Shown here piece after piece: positions 17,550 to 27,344 of a stretch of 64,000 nt of DNA. This DNA comes from JBBQLG01 sp964251665. GTDB taxonomy: Bacteria > Bacteroidota > Bacteroidia > Cytophagales > Spirosomataceae. The position numbers were made by a program, and so were the translations under genes. The stretch's first letter is position 1, and every line of letters starts with the position of its first letter. A model generated the notes under the pieces. The model made no database searches, was not told the DNA's origin, and saw only the letters and a program-made list of their open reading frames with translations. Location: the NCBI GenBank assembly GCA_964251665.1, contig CAXUKO010000025.1, positions 1 to 64,000 on the forward strand, written 5' to 3'.

Positions 17550-18287
17550 TTAAATTGTCTGAATTCGTTTCAGCAATTCATCGCGGAGGAGGATACTGAG
17601 CGGGATCGTTTTGCCTCCGATCCCGATAGATCCTTCGCCTACCTCCTCAACATGCGTTAGGTTCGCCAGATAGGACCGATGCACCCGCACGAAATGATCG
17701 GTCGGGAGCTTATCTTCCATCACCTTGAGTGTCGTCGTCAGCAAGTATTTTTTGTCCTGCGCATACAGGTGGCAGTAGTTGCGGTCCGCTTCGACGAAAA
17801 GAATATCGGCTATCACAATTCGGACAATTTTATTGCGGTGCCGCACAAAAATGCGATCACTCAGCACAAAGGGGGCGTTGAGAGCAGGGGCTACAGCGGA
17901 GTCATGCTCGTTGGCCAGTCGGTTGATGGCCAGTTCGATAGCCCGTTGCAGTTCAACAGGGCGGATTGGTTTGGTAATGTAAGCGTATGGGCGGGTGGCT
18001 TTGGCGCGGCTAAAGGTAGCCTCGTCGGTAGTAGCCGTAACATAAATAATGGGTATGTTCCATCGCCGGTGAATAGCGTGAGCCGTATCGATACCATCAA
18101 GCGTACCTTTCAGGTTAATGTCGAGCAGGACCAGGTCGGGCCGGTCGGTTTCGATATGTCGGATGGCCTCATCGCCACGGGCTATAATCCCGCTCACCTC
18201 ATAGCCGAAGTTGCCCAGTTGCAGGGCGATGTTGGCGGCAATAAGTATATCGTCCTCCACAATCAGCAACTTCATCGGGATGTCCAT
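17550..18287 (-). CDS. LytTR-family response regulator
   Basis: 245 residues (or 241 from the Met at 18275). The receiver domain covers 6-125: acidic pair Glu11/Asp12/Asp13 (LLIVEDD), phospho-acceptor Asp56 (LVLLDINLKG), and the conserved Lys in AYITKPI. The C-terminal LytTR DNA-binding domain covers about 145-245 (ILFVEADRNYCHLYAQDK, DHFVRVHRSYLANL). It activates or represses genes upon phosphorylation by a histidine kinase. No kinase adjoins; the HisKA_2 kinase at 3.8-7.1 kb is of a type that often pairs with LytTR regulators, but the pairing is a guess. Confidence 0.93.
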   Translation of the reverse strand: MDIPMKLLIVEDDILIAANIALQLGNFGYEVSGIIARGDEAIRHIETDRPDLVLLDINLKGTLDGIDTAHAIHRRWNIPIIYVTATTDEATFSRAKATRPYAYITKPIRPVELQRAIELAINRLANEHDSAVAPALNAPFVLSDRIFVRHRNKIVRIVIADILFVEADRNYCHLYAQDKKYLLTTTLKVMEDKLPTDHFVRVHRSYLANLTHVEEVGEGSIGIGGKTIPLSILLRDELLKRIQTI

Positions 18288-18685
18288 ACTATCAGGTGAT
18301 CATTTTGGGAGCCTTGGCAGGGTAGTCAATACGGTTAGACCGAACTGCCGAACTGGTAAATCTGCTGCTAAGTAAATGTAATTATTTATATTTCTGAGAA
18401 TCAATGATTTGAGCGGACAGAGCCATCAGGTAACGGATTATTGTCTACACCCGTAAGCCCTGTCAATAGGTCGAGTTTTATATCCTGGTCACCTCCTAAC
18501 CAGCCCCGGCTGGGTTTGAAAGGTTACTTGAACGGTGAAAGCGGAAGCGGAGCATTTTCGAAACTGGCTCTCTTACGGCCAGAAAAATCGTTCATTTCAC
18601 TTGACCGTAGTGTTTGTATCAGTACACTGATTTGTAGTGCCTCCGTCAGGGGACTAGTTCACTTTTATAGTTTGCCCATTAATGC
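18288..18685. other. Intergenic region, no gene seen
   Basis: About 400 nt between the LytTR regulator start and the PIN remnant. It is AT-richer near 18360-18410. No open frame resembles a protein family. A short TCAGT/ACTGA palindrome near 18622 is the only structure I noticed. Confidence 0.45.
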
Positions 18686-19082
18686 CTACCGGTTTAGGAG
18701 GAGCCTGAATTCGGCAAACGAACAGATCGGCACCGGTGGAACCGGTCTTTTTCTCGCACCAGATTCAATATATGGCGGTCGTCGGATACCAGCCAGTTGG
18801 CACTGGCGGCAATAGTAAAGTCAACGAATTCGTTATCGTCGGGGTCATCTCCGACCTGTCCAAACATAAAATACGGCTCCTGGCGAATGTGATTGGGCGC
18901 GGCCAGCAAGAGCGAGGTAACGAATTCGGCCGCCACAGGGCTAAAATAGAACGCCGTCATCTCCACGTAGTCGAGCATGATTTCGTTGCTAACTACCCAA
19001 GTGAACTCCCCGGCGGCAAAGGCATCGTAGAGCCATCGCGGGGCACCGACTGAAGCAGACCATTTGTATCAATAATGACTTT
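18686..19082 (-). pseudogene. PIN-domain toxin, two frameshifts
   Basis: The pieces rebuild a PIN-family toxin of the COG1569 type, a metal-dependent RNase of toxin-antitoxin systems. KVIIDTNGLLQSV (first catalytic Asp) is in one frame. After a frameshifting deletion comes RWLYDAFAAGEFTWVVSNEI and the main block with DPDDNEFVDFTIAA and VSDDRH (the other acidic residues). A second shift leads to PPVPICSFAEFRLLLN and a stop. No ATG precedes KVIIDTN; the codon there is GCG. No intact antitoxin is present. Inactive unless the sequence is wrong. Confidence 0.8.
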
Positions 19083-19487
19083 CGCTGACCGGCTCGAATT
19101 TGGCGCAATTGCTCGGTGCGGTTATCAACGCTGATTTGGGCTTCGAGCCGGGCCGTGGTCAATCCTTTCTGTCGGGTTACTTTCTCGGCCTACCTGCGTT
19201 GTCTTTTCTGTCTCAGGCCAATCAGTATAAAGCCGTTGGTTCGCCGGTAGCTGCCTGACCGCCGGGCGTACACCGTCTTAACCCGATGCAGCGGGTTGAA
19301 ATCCGGTTTGGTCCATCCAACGTCAACCTTCCAATCAATTCATGCGGTTGTCTTTCCGGCATCGCCTATTTTTAGGCAAACGTAAGACGGGCGACCCGGT
19401 AAATGACCGTTGCTCAATGAGTTAACACGCCCGGCGCAGCCCGATCTGAGGTGGTCTGCCATAAACGTATACTATACCCGGTTGTGT
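19083..19487. other. Intergenic region before hybrid regulator
   Basis: It contains the upstream region of the hybrid two-component gene. On the minus strand a short open stretch (AEKVTRQKGLTTARLEAQIS near 19115-19190) directly precedes the PIN remnant and could be what is left of its antitoxin, but I do not recognise it. A small GCCTA/TAGGC hairpin lies near 19366. Confidence 0.35.
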
Positions 19488-22400
19488 ATGCATTCTCGTG
19501 CCTTATGCTGTATTGGCGTTAAACTGCTTGGCGTTTTGTGGCTGTCGACGGCATCGGCTCAGTTTTCTTCTCAGCGCAGCACACGCCTGACAACCGCCGA
19601 TGGCCTGCCGCACAACGCCGTCACGGGTGTTGTGCAGGATCGGTCGGGCTTTATCTGGATTGCTACATTCGACGGCCTGGCCCGCTACGACGGACGAACG
19701 GTCAACGTGTTTCGCAACCAACCCGGCGACAGCCACTCGCTGATCGACAACAAGATCACCCAGATGGAGCCGACCCCGGACGGCACGTTCCTGATTGTGA
19801 CCGGATTGGGCAATTTTCAACGCTTCGACCCCCGCACGGAGCAGTTTACTACCCTGCTCGATGAGCGGTTTCTGGCCCGCCGGAAGGTGCCGGTCTCCGA
19901 TGGGCATCTGACGGCCGACGGCCGGCATCTGTGGGGGCTGCTGCCCGGCATCCGGCTCATCGACTACGACCTGCACCAAAAGACGCTCAAGGTGTATGAC
20001 CTGCCCGCGCTGGTGGGTGGCCCCAATGAAGTTGATGATTTTTGCCTGACCCGGACGGGCTATATCTACGGCATGGCCACCACCGGACTCTTTCAGTTCG
20101 ATACCCGGACGGGCCGCAAACGGTTGATTCCGTACCCGTTCCCGCCACTGACCAAACTACAGACGGCCAACTTTTTCCCCAACGACGGGCAGCAGATTGT
20201 GGAATGTTCCGACGGACAGGTGGCTTATTTTGGCTATCAGGTGATTGTCCTCTACGATCCGGTGCGGGACCGAAGCCGAACCATTCCCATCCCCGATGCC
20301 GTGCCAAATGAGCAGGTGTTTCCTTTCCTAAAAGGGGTGGCGCAGCGAAACACCGTTTCGTTTGCGCTGCGGACGCTGGCCGACAATTGGCTGTATGTCG
20401 GCTACCTCAACCGGCTCTATCGGCTCGATACCGGTGGGCAGCTTATCCGGCTCTACCCGCCCGGCCCGCCCACCGGCGACGTTACGCCCTGGCTGCTCGA
20501 CCAGTCGGCCGTACTCTGGACCGGCAGTGAATCGGCGGGGCTGAACCGGCTCGATTTTCACGCGCTGCCGTTCGGCTTTGCCCCGAAACGCAAATCGTTT
20601 GCCGAAGATCTGATTCAGCAGGATTTGGGAATAGCCCTGCCCGACAGTTTCCAGTTGTGGGATGTTCCCCGCTGGCCCCGCTATACCATCGGCCCCAATA
20701 AAATGGGCTATCTGATTGATCCCCTGCGGGTGTATCGCCATCGGTTCGGAGATCGCCACCTGACCGAATTGCCCGCCCTTTGGATCACCAATGGGCAAAT
20801 CTGCTGCAAACTGTGTATGAAAGTGACCCCAAGGGGGCGCATCTGGTTCTACAGCAACGAACGGGGGCTGGTCGAGTCGGACCTGGCCGGTAGCCGTGGC
20901 CGGTTGTTTCCCAATAGTCAGTTGCCGCTCGTAGGCCCCAAACCCGGCCACGACGCGGGCGACATTCAGCCCCTGGGCCGGTCGGTCTGGGTAGGGGCGC
21001 GGTTTGGACTGGGGTTATTCCGGTACGACATCGGGCGGCAACGGTTCGATAAGCCCTTCGTGAACAACCCTAAATCGACCAATTCGCTCGCCGGCAACAG
21101 TATCTTCTGTCTGAGTGCCGACCCTGCCGACAGCACCGTGTTGTGGATCGGCACGGCGGGCAGCGGGTTATGCCGCTTAGACACCCGTACAATGACGTTT
21201 CGACGATTCGGCGAAGCCGAAGGATTTCCGAATGGCACCATTCAGAGTATCGAAGCCGACAATCAGGGGCAGTTGTGGATCGGCACAAACCGGGGTTTAG
21301 TACGCCTGAACCGACCCGTTGGGGGTACGGCCGGAACGCCCCAAACGCTCACCTGGCGGCACTTCACGACCGACGACGGCCTGGCCGAAAATGAATTTCT
21401 TCGCTTATCGTCGGCCCGGCTGCCCGATGGACGCTTAGTGTTCGGCACGCCCAATGGCCGGATTATCTTCGATCCCCGCGCCATCCGGGATGATGGCTAC
21501 GAGCCGCCGGTGGTGCTGACGTCGCTCCTGATTAACAATAAGCCGGATGGCCGCACCGTAAATACGCTTTCGGAACTGGTGCTCGACCATACCCAGAACT
21601 TCCTGACTATCGGCTTTGCCGGGCTGCACTACGGAAAAGCTGAAAAACTCAAGTACCGCTATCAGCTTACGGGGGTCGATGCCGACTGGGTAACGGCGGG
21701 AACCCAGAACACGGCTAACTATACGCAACTGGCACCCGGCCATTACGTGTTTCGGGTTAACAGTACCACCGCCGATAGCCGGTGGAGTCGTCAGGTCAAG
21801 CAGTTAACCATCGTCATTACGCCCCCGTTCTGGGCCACATGGTGGGCGTATGGGGCGTATGTACTGGCTTTTGGCGGACTGGTGCTGGGCTTTATCCGGT
21901 TCCGCATCGGGCAGGCCCGGCAACAGCAGGAGATAACCCTTAAACGCCGGGAAGCCGAGCAACTCCGGGCCGTGGATGAAGTGAAAACCCGGTTCTTCGC
22001 CAACATCACCCACGAGTTTCGCACGCCACTCACGCTGATCCTGTCGCCCACCGCCAAGCTGCTGACCAACCCCGGCTACGATGCCTTTACCCGGCACACA
22101 CTCACCACCATCTACCAAAACGCCGGGAAATTATTGCGGCTGATTAACCAACTCCTCGACCTCTCCAAATTAGAAGGCGGCAACATGAACGTGGCCCTGT
22201 CGCGGGGCGATGCGGTGGCCTTTGTGCAGCGGTTGGTTGAGTTATTTCAACCACTGGCGGACAGCCGGGGAATCGCACTGCGTATAAAGACCAGCGTAGC
22301 GGATCATAGTACCGGCGAATCGGGGTCCGCCCGGATTGCCGTATCACCGACGTACCAGTTCGATGCCGATAAGTGGGAGAAAATTATCACGAACCTGCTG

Positions 22401-23642
22401 GCCAACGCCCTCAAGTTTACGCCCACCGGCGGTCAGGTGTTGCTCACGGCTGACCAGACCAAGTTCGCCGGTGCAACGCCTGGACGGAACACCGGGCCGC
22501 AACTCGTGCTGACGATTGCCGATACGGGTATTGGGATTCCGGCGCAACACATCACCCACATTTTCGACCGGTTCTATCAGGCTGACGACTCCCGCACCCG
22601 CGCCTACGAAGGCACCGGCATTGGGCTGGCTCTGGTCAAGGAACTGACCGACCTGCTGGGCGGCACCATCAGTGTGCAAAGCCGTACGCGGCCCGGCCAC
22701 ACGGAGGCTGATCGCAGCCCCGGCACCACCGGCACAACCTTTACCCTGACGCTGCCGCTCCTGCCCGACACCCAGGAGGCCGATGCCCCGGAACTGGTGT
22801 TACCCAGCGCAGCCGACCTGCCGACTCACCAGCCCGACGTATTTCGACCCGTTCCCCCGGCTGAAACACCCGCTACATCCATAATCGCCGAAGACGCGCC
22901 CCTGGTGCTGGTGGTAGACGACAACGACGAACTGCGAACGTTTGTGGCCAACGAACTGGCCAACCGCTACCGGGTGCTGACCGCTGCCGATGGCCAGGAA
23001 GGCTGGGAGATTTGCCAGCGCGACCTGCCCGACTTGGTGGTGACGGATGTGATGATGCCCCGGCTGGACGGCTACCAACTAACACACTGCATCAAATCGA
23101 CGCTGGCAACCAACCACATTGCGGTCGTATTACTTACGGCCAAAGCGGCCCACGAAAGCCGGATTGCCGGGCTGGAACAGGGTGCCGACGACTACCTGAC
23201 CAAGCCGTTTCATACGGACGAACTCGTGCTGCGGCTCAATAACCTGCTGACCCGGCAGGCCAACCTGCGGGCCTATATTCACCGGCAGTTATCGATTCCG
23301 GCTCAACCGGTATTGGAGGAACCGGTGGCCAACGCGTTTGTGAGCCAGTTGCATAAGGCCATCGAATCGCGATTAGACGACGTAACGTTTAGCGTTGACG
23401 ACCTGGCCGGGGCCGTAGCCATGAGCCGCCGGACACTCCACCGCAAACTGACGACGACCACGAATTTATCGGCCCTCGAATTTATCCGAAATTACCGGCT
23501 ACAGCGGTCTACGCAGTTGCTCCGCACCGGGCGTTCGGTAGCCGAAACCGCCTACAGTGTCGGTTTTGAGAGCCCGGCTTATTTTACGAAAATCTTCCGG
23601 CAAACCTACGGGCAGACTCCATCCGAATTCGTAGGCCGTTAA
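19488..23642 (+). CDS. Hybrid two-component system protein (HTCS)
   Basis: About 1384 residues from the ATG at 19488, which opens a signal peptide (MHSRALCCIGVKLLGVLW). Order: periplasmic propeller repeats (FIWIATFDGLARYDG, LWIGTAGSGLCRLD, LWIGTNRGLVRLN), a Y_Y_Y domain, one membrane helix, HisKA with ITHEFRTPLTLI (His codon at 22011), HATPase_c (ADTGIGI, EGTGIGLALVKEL), a receiver with phospho-acceptor Asp in VVTDVMMPRLDG (codon at 23046), and a C-terminal AraC helix-turn-helix (SRRTLHRKL, YSVGFESPAYFTKIFR). Such one-protein systems normally control an adjacent polysaccharide or glycan locus. Here the next gene is a barrel protein at 24163, not a SusCD pair, so the target may be that operon. 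Confidence 0.95.
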   Translation: MHSRALCCIGVKLLGVLWLSTASAQFSSQRSTRLTTADGLPHNAVTGVVQDRSGFIWIATFDGLARYDGRTVNVFRNQPGDSHSLIDNKITQMEPTPDGTFLIVTGLGNFQRFDPRTEQFTTLLDERFLARRKVPVSDGHLTADGRHLWGLLPGIRLIDYDLHQKTLKVYDLPALVGGPNEVDDFCLTRTGYIYGMATTGLFQFDTRTGRKRLIPYPFPPLTKLQTANFFPNDGQQIVECSDGQVAYFGYQVIVLYDPVRDRSRTIPIPDAVPNEQVFPFLKGVAQRNTVSFALRTLADNWLYVGYLNRLYRLDTGGQLIRLYPPGPPTGDVTPWLLDQSAVLWTGSESAGLNRLDFHALPFGFAPKRKSFAEDLIQQDLGIALPDSFQLWDVPRWPRYTIGPNKMGYLIDPLRVYRHRFGDRHLTELPALWITNGQICCKLCMKVTPRGRIWFYSNERGLVESDLAGSRGRLFPNSQLPLVGPKPGHDAGDIQPLGRSVWVGARFGLGLFRYDIGRQRFDKPFVNNPKSTNSLAGNSIFCLSADPADSTVLWIGTAGSGLCRLDTRTMTFRRFGEAEGFPNGTIQSIEADNQGQLWIGTNRGLVRLNRPVGGTAGTPQTLTWRHFTTDDGLAENEFLRLSSARLPDGRLVFGTPNGRIIFDPRAIRDDGYEPPVVLTSLLINNKPDGRTVNTLSELVLDHTQNFLTIGFAGLHYGKAEKLKYRYQLTGVDADWVTAGTQNTANYTQLAPGHYVFRVNSTTADSRWSRQVKQLTIVITPPFWATWWAYGAYVLAFGGLVLGFIRFRIGQARQQQEITLKRREAEQLRAVDEVKTRFFANITHEFRTPLTLILSPTAKLLTNPGYDAFTRHTLTTIYQNAGKLLRLINQLLDLSKLEGGNMNVALSRGDAVAFVQRLVELFQPLADSRGIALRIKTSVADHSTGESGSARIAVSPTYQFDADKWEKIITNLLANALKFTPTGGQVLLTADQTKFAGATPGRNTGPQLVLTIADTGIGIPAQHITHIFDRFYQADDSRTRAYEGTGIGLALVKELTDLLGGTISVQSRTRPGHTEADRSPGTTGTTFTLTLPLLPDTQEADAPELVLPSAADLPTHQPDVFRPVPPAETPATSIIAEDAPLVLVVDDNDELRTFVANELANRYRVLTAADGQEGWEICQRDLPDLVVTDVMMPRLDGYQLTHCIKSTLATNHIAVVLLTAKAAHESRIAGLEQGADDYLTKPFHTDELVLRLNNLLTRQANLRAYIHRQLSIPAQPVLEEPVANAFVSQLHKAIESRLDDVTFSVDDLAGAVAMSRRTLHRKLTTTTNLSALEFIRNYRLQRSTQLLRTGRSVAETAYSVGFESPAYFTKIFRQTYGQTPSEFVGR

Positions 23643-24162
23643 TTTATTGATCTGCTCACGGTCAGTATTTTTATGTATGCTGAGTCACAGACCCCGTTTG
23701 GCCTGATGTGTATACTATCCGGGCCAAACGAGATAACGGCCATCGAACCGGCAGACACCTCCATCGGGCAGGAAATCACGATTGGTCCGCAACTGATTCT
23801 GCTGGGTCGTTCGTACCGGGCGATCCTCATCAACCGCTTTTCTTTCCAATAATTCGGGTCGACTTACTGCTTCTCGCCTACATTCCACCCCGCCGACGCA
23901 TCCATCGTGCAGCTTCGAGTACTTGGTCCGGGTTCATCGGGTGGCTGTCGGGTCAGCCACCTAATCAACCCACGTTTGTTATGACGTTTCACCGCTGTCT
24001 ACCGCCGGTGATCGGGTAATCGGTCATTCTGGCCTAAACCTTATAGTCTTTGTCCCAAATGGGATAGGTACCCCGCTATGCGGCCGACTACTTTTGATCA
24101 ACTGAATGTCAGCCCGTTAGCATGTATCTCTTGCCAATACTTCCTCATCCACCCCATTTTTT
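23643..24162. other. Intergenic region with one short open frame
   Basis: 520 nt between the hybrid regulator and the barrel protein. It contains a 59-codon plus-strand frame (23673-23852) with no recognised family, then unassigned sequence. A TACTTTTG motif at 24089-24096 matches the -7 consensus and lies about 66 nt before the ATG of the barrel gene, a plausible promoter. Confidence 0.45.
23673..23852 (+). CDS. Possible 59-residue protein of unknown function
   Basis: An ATG frame just downstream of the hybrid regulator (30 nt after its stop). The product would start MYAESQTPFGLMCILSGPNE and include SIGQEITIGPQLILLGRSY. The sequence is protein-like, without low complexity, but matches nothing I recognise. 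It may be a remnant or a short real gene; the support is only an open frame and spacing. Confidence 0.25.
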   Translation: MYAESQTPFGLMCILSGPNEITAIEPADTSIGQEITIGPQLILLGRSYRAILINRFSFQ

Positions 24163-26601
24163 ATGAAACCAATTCTTCGCTCCTGCTGTCTGCTCAGCCT
24201 GCTGCTCTACGGCCAGGCAACGGTTGCCGTTGCCCAGACGACGCTTTCCGGCTCGATCCATACCGTTGACCAAAAGCCGATTCCCTTCGTCAGTATTGCC
24301 CTGCTCAACGCCCGCGATTCGAGTCTGGTACGCGGGGCCATCAGCCAGGAAACCGGCCGGTATGCCTTCGAGAACGTCCGGCCGGGACAGTACCGGCTGG
24401 CGGCTTCGGCGGTGGGGTATGCGCCCACGCGCTCTGAGCCGGTGCAGGTGGGCAACAGCCCCGTGACACTACCCGCCCTTACCCTGCGCGAAACCACTAA
24501 AACGCTCGGCGAGGTGACAGTAGCCGCTAAAAAACCGATGTACGAGCAGCAGATAGACCGGCTGGTGGTGAATGTACAGAACAGCATCACGGCGGCCGGC
24601 GGCACGGCCCTGGAGGTGCTGGAACGGTCGCCGGGCATTACCGTAAACCGGCAGAACAACAGCCTGACGATGAGCGGTAAAGGCGGGGTGCTGGTAATGA
24701 TGAACGGCAAGCTCACCCGGCTGCCCATTGCCACGGTGGTGCAGATGCTGGAAGGAATGAGCGCGAACGACATCGAAAAAATCGAACTCATCACCACGCC
24801 CCCGGCCCGCTATGATGCCGAAGGTGATGCAGGCATCATCAACATCATCACCAAAAAGAACACCAATTTCGGCACTAACGGTAATCTCTCGGCCACGCTC
24901 GGCTACGGCTGGTTTGCCCGCCCGGCAGCTACACTCAACCTGAACCACCGCACCCAGAAACTGAATCTGTACGGAAGTGGCTCATTGCTCCGCAGCCATA
25001 CCTGGCAGAAGCTGGGTTTCGACCGGATAGTCGATTTGCCCAACCAATTCGTGGCGACCAACACGGAGACGAACCGGTTTCCGACCACGACCAATTACAA
25101 CGGCAAACTTGGGTTCGATTACACGCTGAGTCCGCAAACAACGCTGAACGGCTTGGTGTCGGGCTTCGACAATACCTACGCCATAGAAAACGCCGACAAT
25201 ACGGGCGTGACGTTTACCAACGGGGTGCGAACGAGCCAAAGCAACCTGCTCAACACCGAAACCAACCACTGGCAACACCTTCTGCTGAACCTGAATCTGC
25301 GGCACGTCTTCGCCAACAAACAGGAATGGACCTTTGACGTGGACCGGCTCTATTACCACAACGACAACCCTAACGCGTATGTGAGTACCAAACAGGATTT
25401 TACGACGGGGAGCCGGGAGGACGAGCAGATTCGGATCAGCAAAAAAACGCCCGTTCAGACCTGGGTGCTGAAAACCGATTTCATCAGGCCGCTGACCAAA
25501 GGCCGACTCGAAACGGGTCTGAAAGCCACTACCACCCGCCTTGACAACGCCGTTGTGCTGAACCGGCTCTCGGCGGAGACCTGGAAAATAGACTCGTTTT
25601 ACACCCAGCAGTACCAGTTGACCGAAAATGTTCTGGCTGGTTATGTAAGCCTGAACCGGCCCCTCGATGCCAAAACGACGCTTCAGGCTGGGCTGCGCTA
25701 CGAACATACCCACACCGACATTCACCGGCCCGATGGTCAGCCGCTCATTAACCGGACGTATGGCAACCTGTTTCCGAGCGTGTTTCTGTCGCGCAAACTG
25801 TCAAAAAATCATACCGTCAACCTGTCGTACAGTCGGCGCATTACCCGGCCTTCCTACAGCGACATTGCCCCGTTTGTCAGTTTTATCGATCTCAACACCT
25901 TTACGTCCGGCAATCCGCTGCTGCGCCCCACCGTTTCCGATGCCGTGCAGGGCAGCTATACGTTTAAGGAAGCCTACGTTTTCTCGCTCAAGTACAGCCT
26001 CGACAAGAACGTGATTGCCGGATTTCAGCCGCACGTCGATGCGGCTACGAACCGGATTCAGTATTACGCCGAGAACATCGACCATCAGCAAACGCTGTCG
26101 GTATCGGCCAGTTTGCCCTGGCAGGTCACCCCCTGGTGGAAGAGCCAGAATAACCTGACCGGTCTCTGGCAAAGCCTGACTACCGTGTATCTGGACAGCC
26201 CTGTGAGCCGGACAGTCTGGAACGCCCAGGTCAACACCTCGCAGACGTTTACGCTGCCCCGTAAGTTCACCGCCGAGTTAACGGGGTTTTATTACAGCCC
26301 GACTGTATTTGGTCTGTATCGGGGCCGCAGTTTCGGGCAGGTAACGGTGGGGCTGCAAAAACTCCTGCCCAACGACAGGGGCACCCTGCGGCTAACGCTG
26401 AGCGATATTTTCTGGACCAACATTGGCCGCTACAACAGCACGATTCCCGCCCTGAACATCAACACTACGGCCACCTTCGTGGGAGAACCCCGTGTGTTTC
26501 GGCTGACCTACTCCCGCAGCTTCGGCAGCAAGACCGTGAAAGGGGCCAAAAGCCGGGCCACGGGTTCGGAAGAAGAGCGTTCCCGTTTGCAGAGTAATTA
26601 A
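24163..26601 (+). CDS. Outer-membrane beta-barrel family protein
   Basis: 812 residues. Signal peptide (CCLLSLLLYGQATVAVAQ), then a carboxypeptidase-regulatory-like domain (LSGSIHTVDQKPIPFVSIAL, ENVRPGQYRLAASAVGY), a TonB-plug-like region (ALEVLERSPGITVNRQNNS, GMSANDIEKIELITTPPARY), and a long barrel with aromatic strand ends (OMP_b-brl_3 type). It is a TonB-dependent-receptor relative without a SusD partner; in this family the cargo is generally unknown. A run of three genes follows closely (26622, 27345 and possibly 28286). The hybrid regulator upstream may control it. Confidence 0.88.
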   Translation: MKPILRSCCLLSLLLYGQATVAVAQTTLSGSIHTVDQKPIPFVSIALLNARDSSLVRGAISQETGRYAFENVRPGQYRLAASAVGYAPTRSEPVQVGNSPVTLPALTLRETTKTLGEVTVAAKKPMYEQQIDRLVVNVQNSITAAGGTALEVLERSPGITVNRQNNSLTMSGKGGVLVMMNGKLTRLPIATVVQMLEGMSANDIEKIELITTPPARYDAEGDAGIINIITKKNTNFGTNGNLSATLGYGWFARPAATLNLNHRTQKLNLYGSGSLLRSHTWQKLGFDRIVDLPNQFVATNTETNRFPTTTNYNGKLGFDYTLSPQTTLNGLVSGFDNTYAIENADNTGVTFTNGVRTSQSNLLNTETNHWQHLLLNLNLRHVFANKQEWTFDVDRLYYHNDNPNAYVSTKQDFTTGSREDEQIRISKKTPVQTWVLKTDFIRPLTKGRLETGLKATTTRLDNAVVLNRLSAETWKIDSFYTQQYQLTENVLAGYVSLNRPLDAKTTLQAGLRYEHTHTDIHRPDGQPLINRTYGNLFPSVFLSRKLSKNHTVNLSYSRRITRPSYSDIAPFVSFIDLNTFTSGNPLLRPTVSDAVQGSYTFKEAYVFSLKYSLDKNVIAGFQPHVDAATNRIQYYAENIDHQQTLSVSASLPWQVTPWWKSQNNLTGLWQSLTTVYLDSPVSRTVWNAQVNTSQTFTLPRKFTAELTGFYYSPTVFGLYRGRSFGQVTVGLQKLLPNDRGTLRLTLSDIFWTNIGRYNSTIPALNINTTATFVGEPRVFRLTYSRSFGSKTVKGAKSRATGSEEERSRLQSN

Positions 26602-26621
26602 ACTAATCGCCAGTGTACCCG

Positions 26622-27275
26622 ATGCTATCACAAAAAAATACCAAACGTCAAGCAATTGATGGCAGTCGCAGCAACTATTCCAAACTGGTACTATTTGGCC
26701 TGATGGGTCTGATGGCCCTTTTTGTGCTGTACCTCGAACTGGTCTTTTTCGGAAGTGATTCGCCCGGCAGAACAAGATTGATTTCGATGAAGGGGCTGCT
26801 TATTCCCCACATTCTGTTTGCTGTAACCGGATTTGTGCTGGGACCGCTGCAATTCTCGTCCCGGCTGCGAACCCGCAACCTGCCCCTGCACCGGTTGCTG
26901 GGCAAGGTCTATGTGGTGTCTATCCTGCTGGGAGCCGTCTTTGCCCTGACCATCACCTGCGTGTACCGGGTGCCGGATGGCAATTTTATGTTTGAAAACA
27001 TCATTCAGGCGGTGGTCTGGTTTTTCACGACGCTGGTGGCGTGGCTGGCTGCCCGAAACAAACAGATTGCCCTGCACAAAATCTGGATGGCCCGGAGTTA
27101 TGGGGTCACCTTCATTTTCGTGCTTTCCCGTGTGGTGACACCAATTCCTTTTTTTCAGCAGCTGGATATCGCGTCGGCGAGTCATTTTTTGTGGTTTCTG
27201 CTGATTTTAGCACTGCTCCTGCCCGAATTATTTCTGAACGCCAAATCACTGATAATCAGGCCATCCACACCCTAA
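26622..27275 (+). CDS. DUF2306 membrane protein
   Basis: 217 residues from the ATG at 26622; a GTG nine bases earlier is also possible. Several hydrophobic segments, with the family-like block GFVLGPLQFSSRLRTRNLPL followed by HRLLGKVYV, and HKIWMARSYGVTF. The conserved His residues (HRLLG, LHKIWM) suggest a heme or metal role, as in related cytochrome b561-like membrane proteins, but function is unproven. It starts 20 nt after the barrel gene, so it is probably in the same transcript. Confidence 0.82.
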   Translation: MLSQKNTKRQAIDGSRSNYSKLVLFGLMGLMALFVLYLELVFFGSDSPGRTRLISMKGLLIPHILFAVTGFVLGPLQFSSRLRTRNLPLHRLLGKVYVVSILLGAVFALTITCVYRVPDGNFMFENIIQAVVWFFTTLVAWLAARNKQIALHKIWMARSYGVTFIFVLSRVVTPIPFFQQLDIASASHFLWFLLILALLLPELFLNAKSLIIRPSTP

Positions 27276-27344
27276 TTATCCATGCCATCAACCCAAATCA
27301 TAAGTCAATTTCATTTTCACCCCGGTTCACCCCCCTTTCTCCCC

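Noticed and set aside
17283..17660. Plus-strand frame of 125 codons between the epimerase and LytTR genes
   Set aside because: It runs into the LytTR gene on the opposite strand and its sequence is not protein-like; no start signal.
24040..24096. Riboswitch or leader before the barrel gene
   Set aside because: Only a short TCCCA/TGGGA palindrome and a -7-like box are visible; no known aptamer core.
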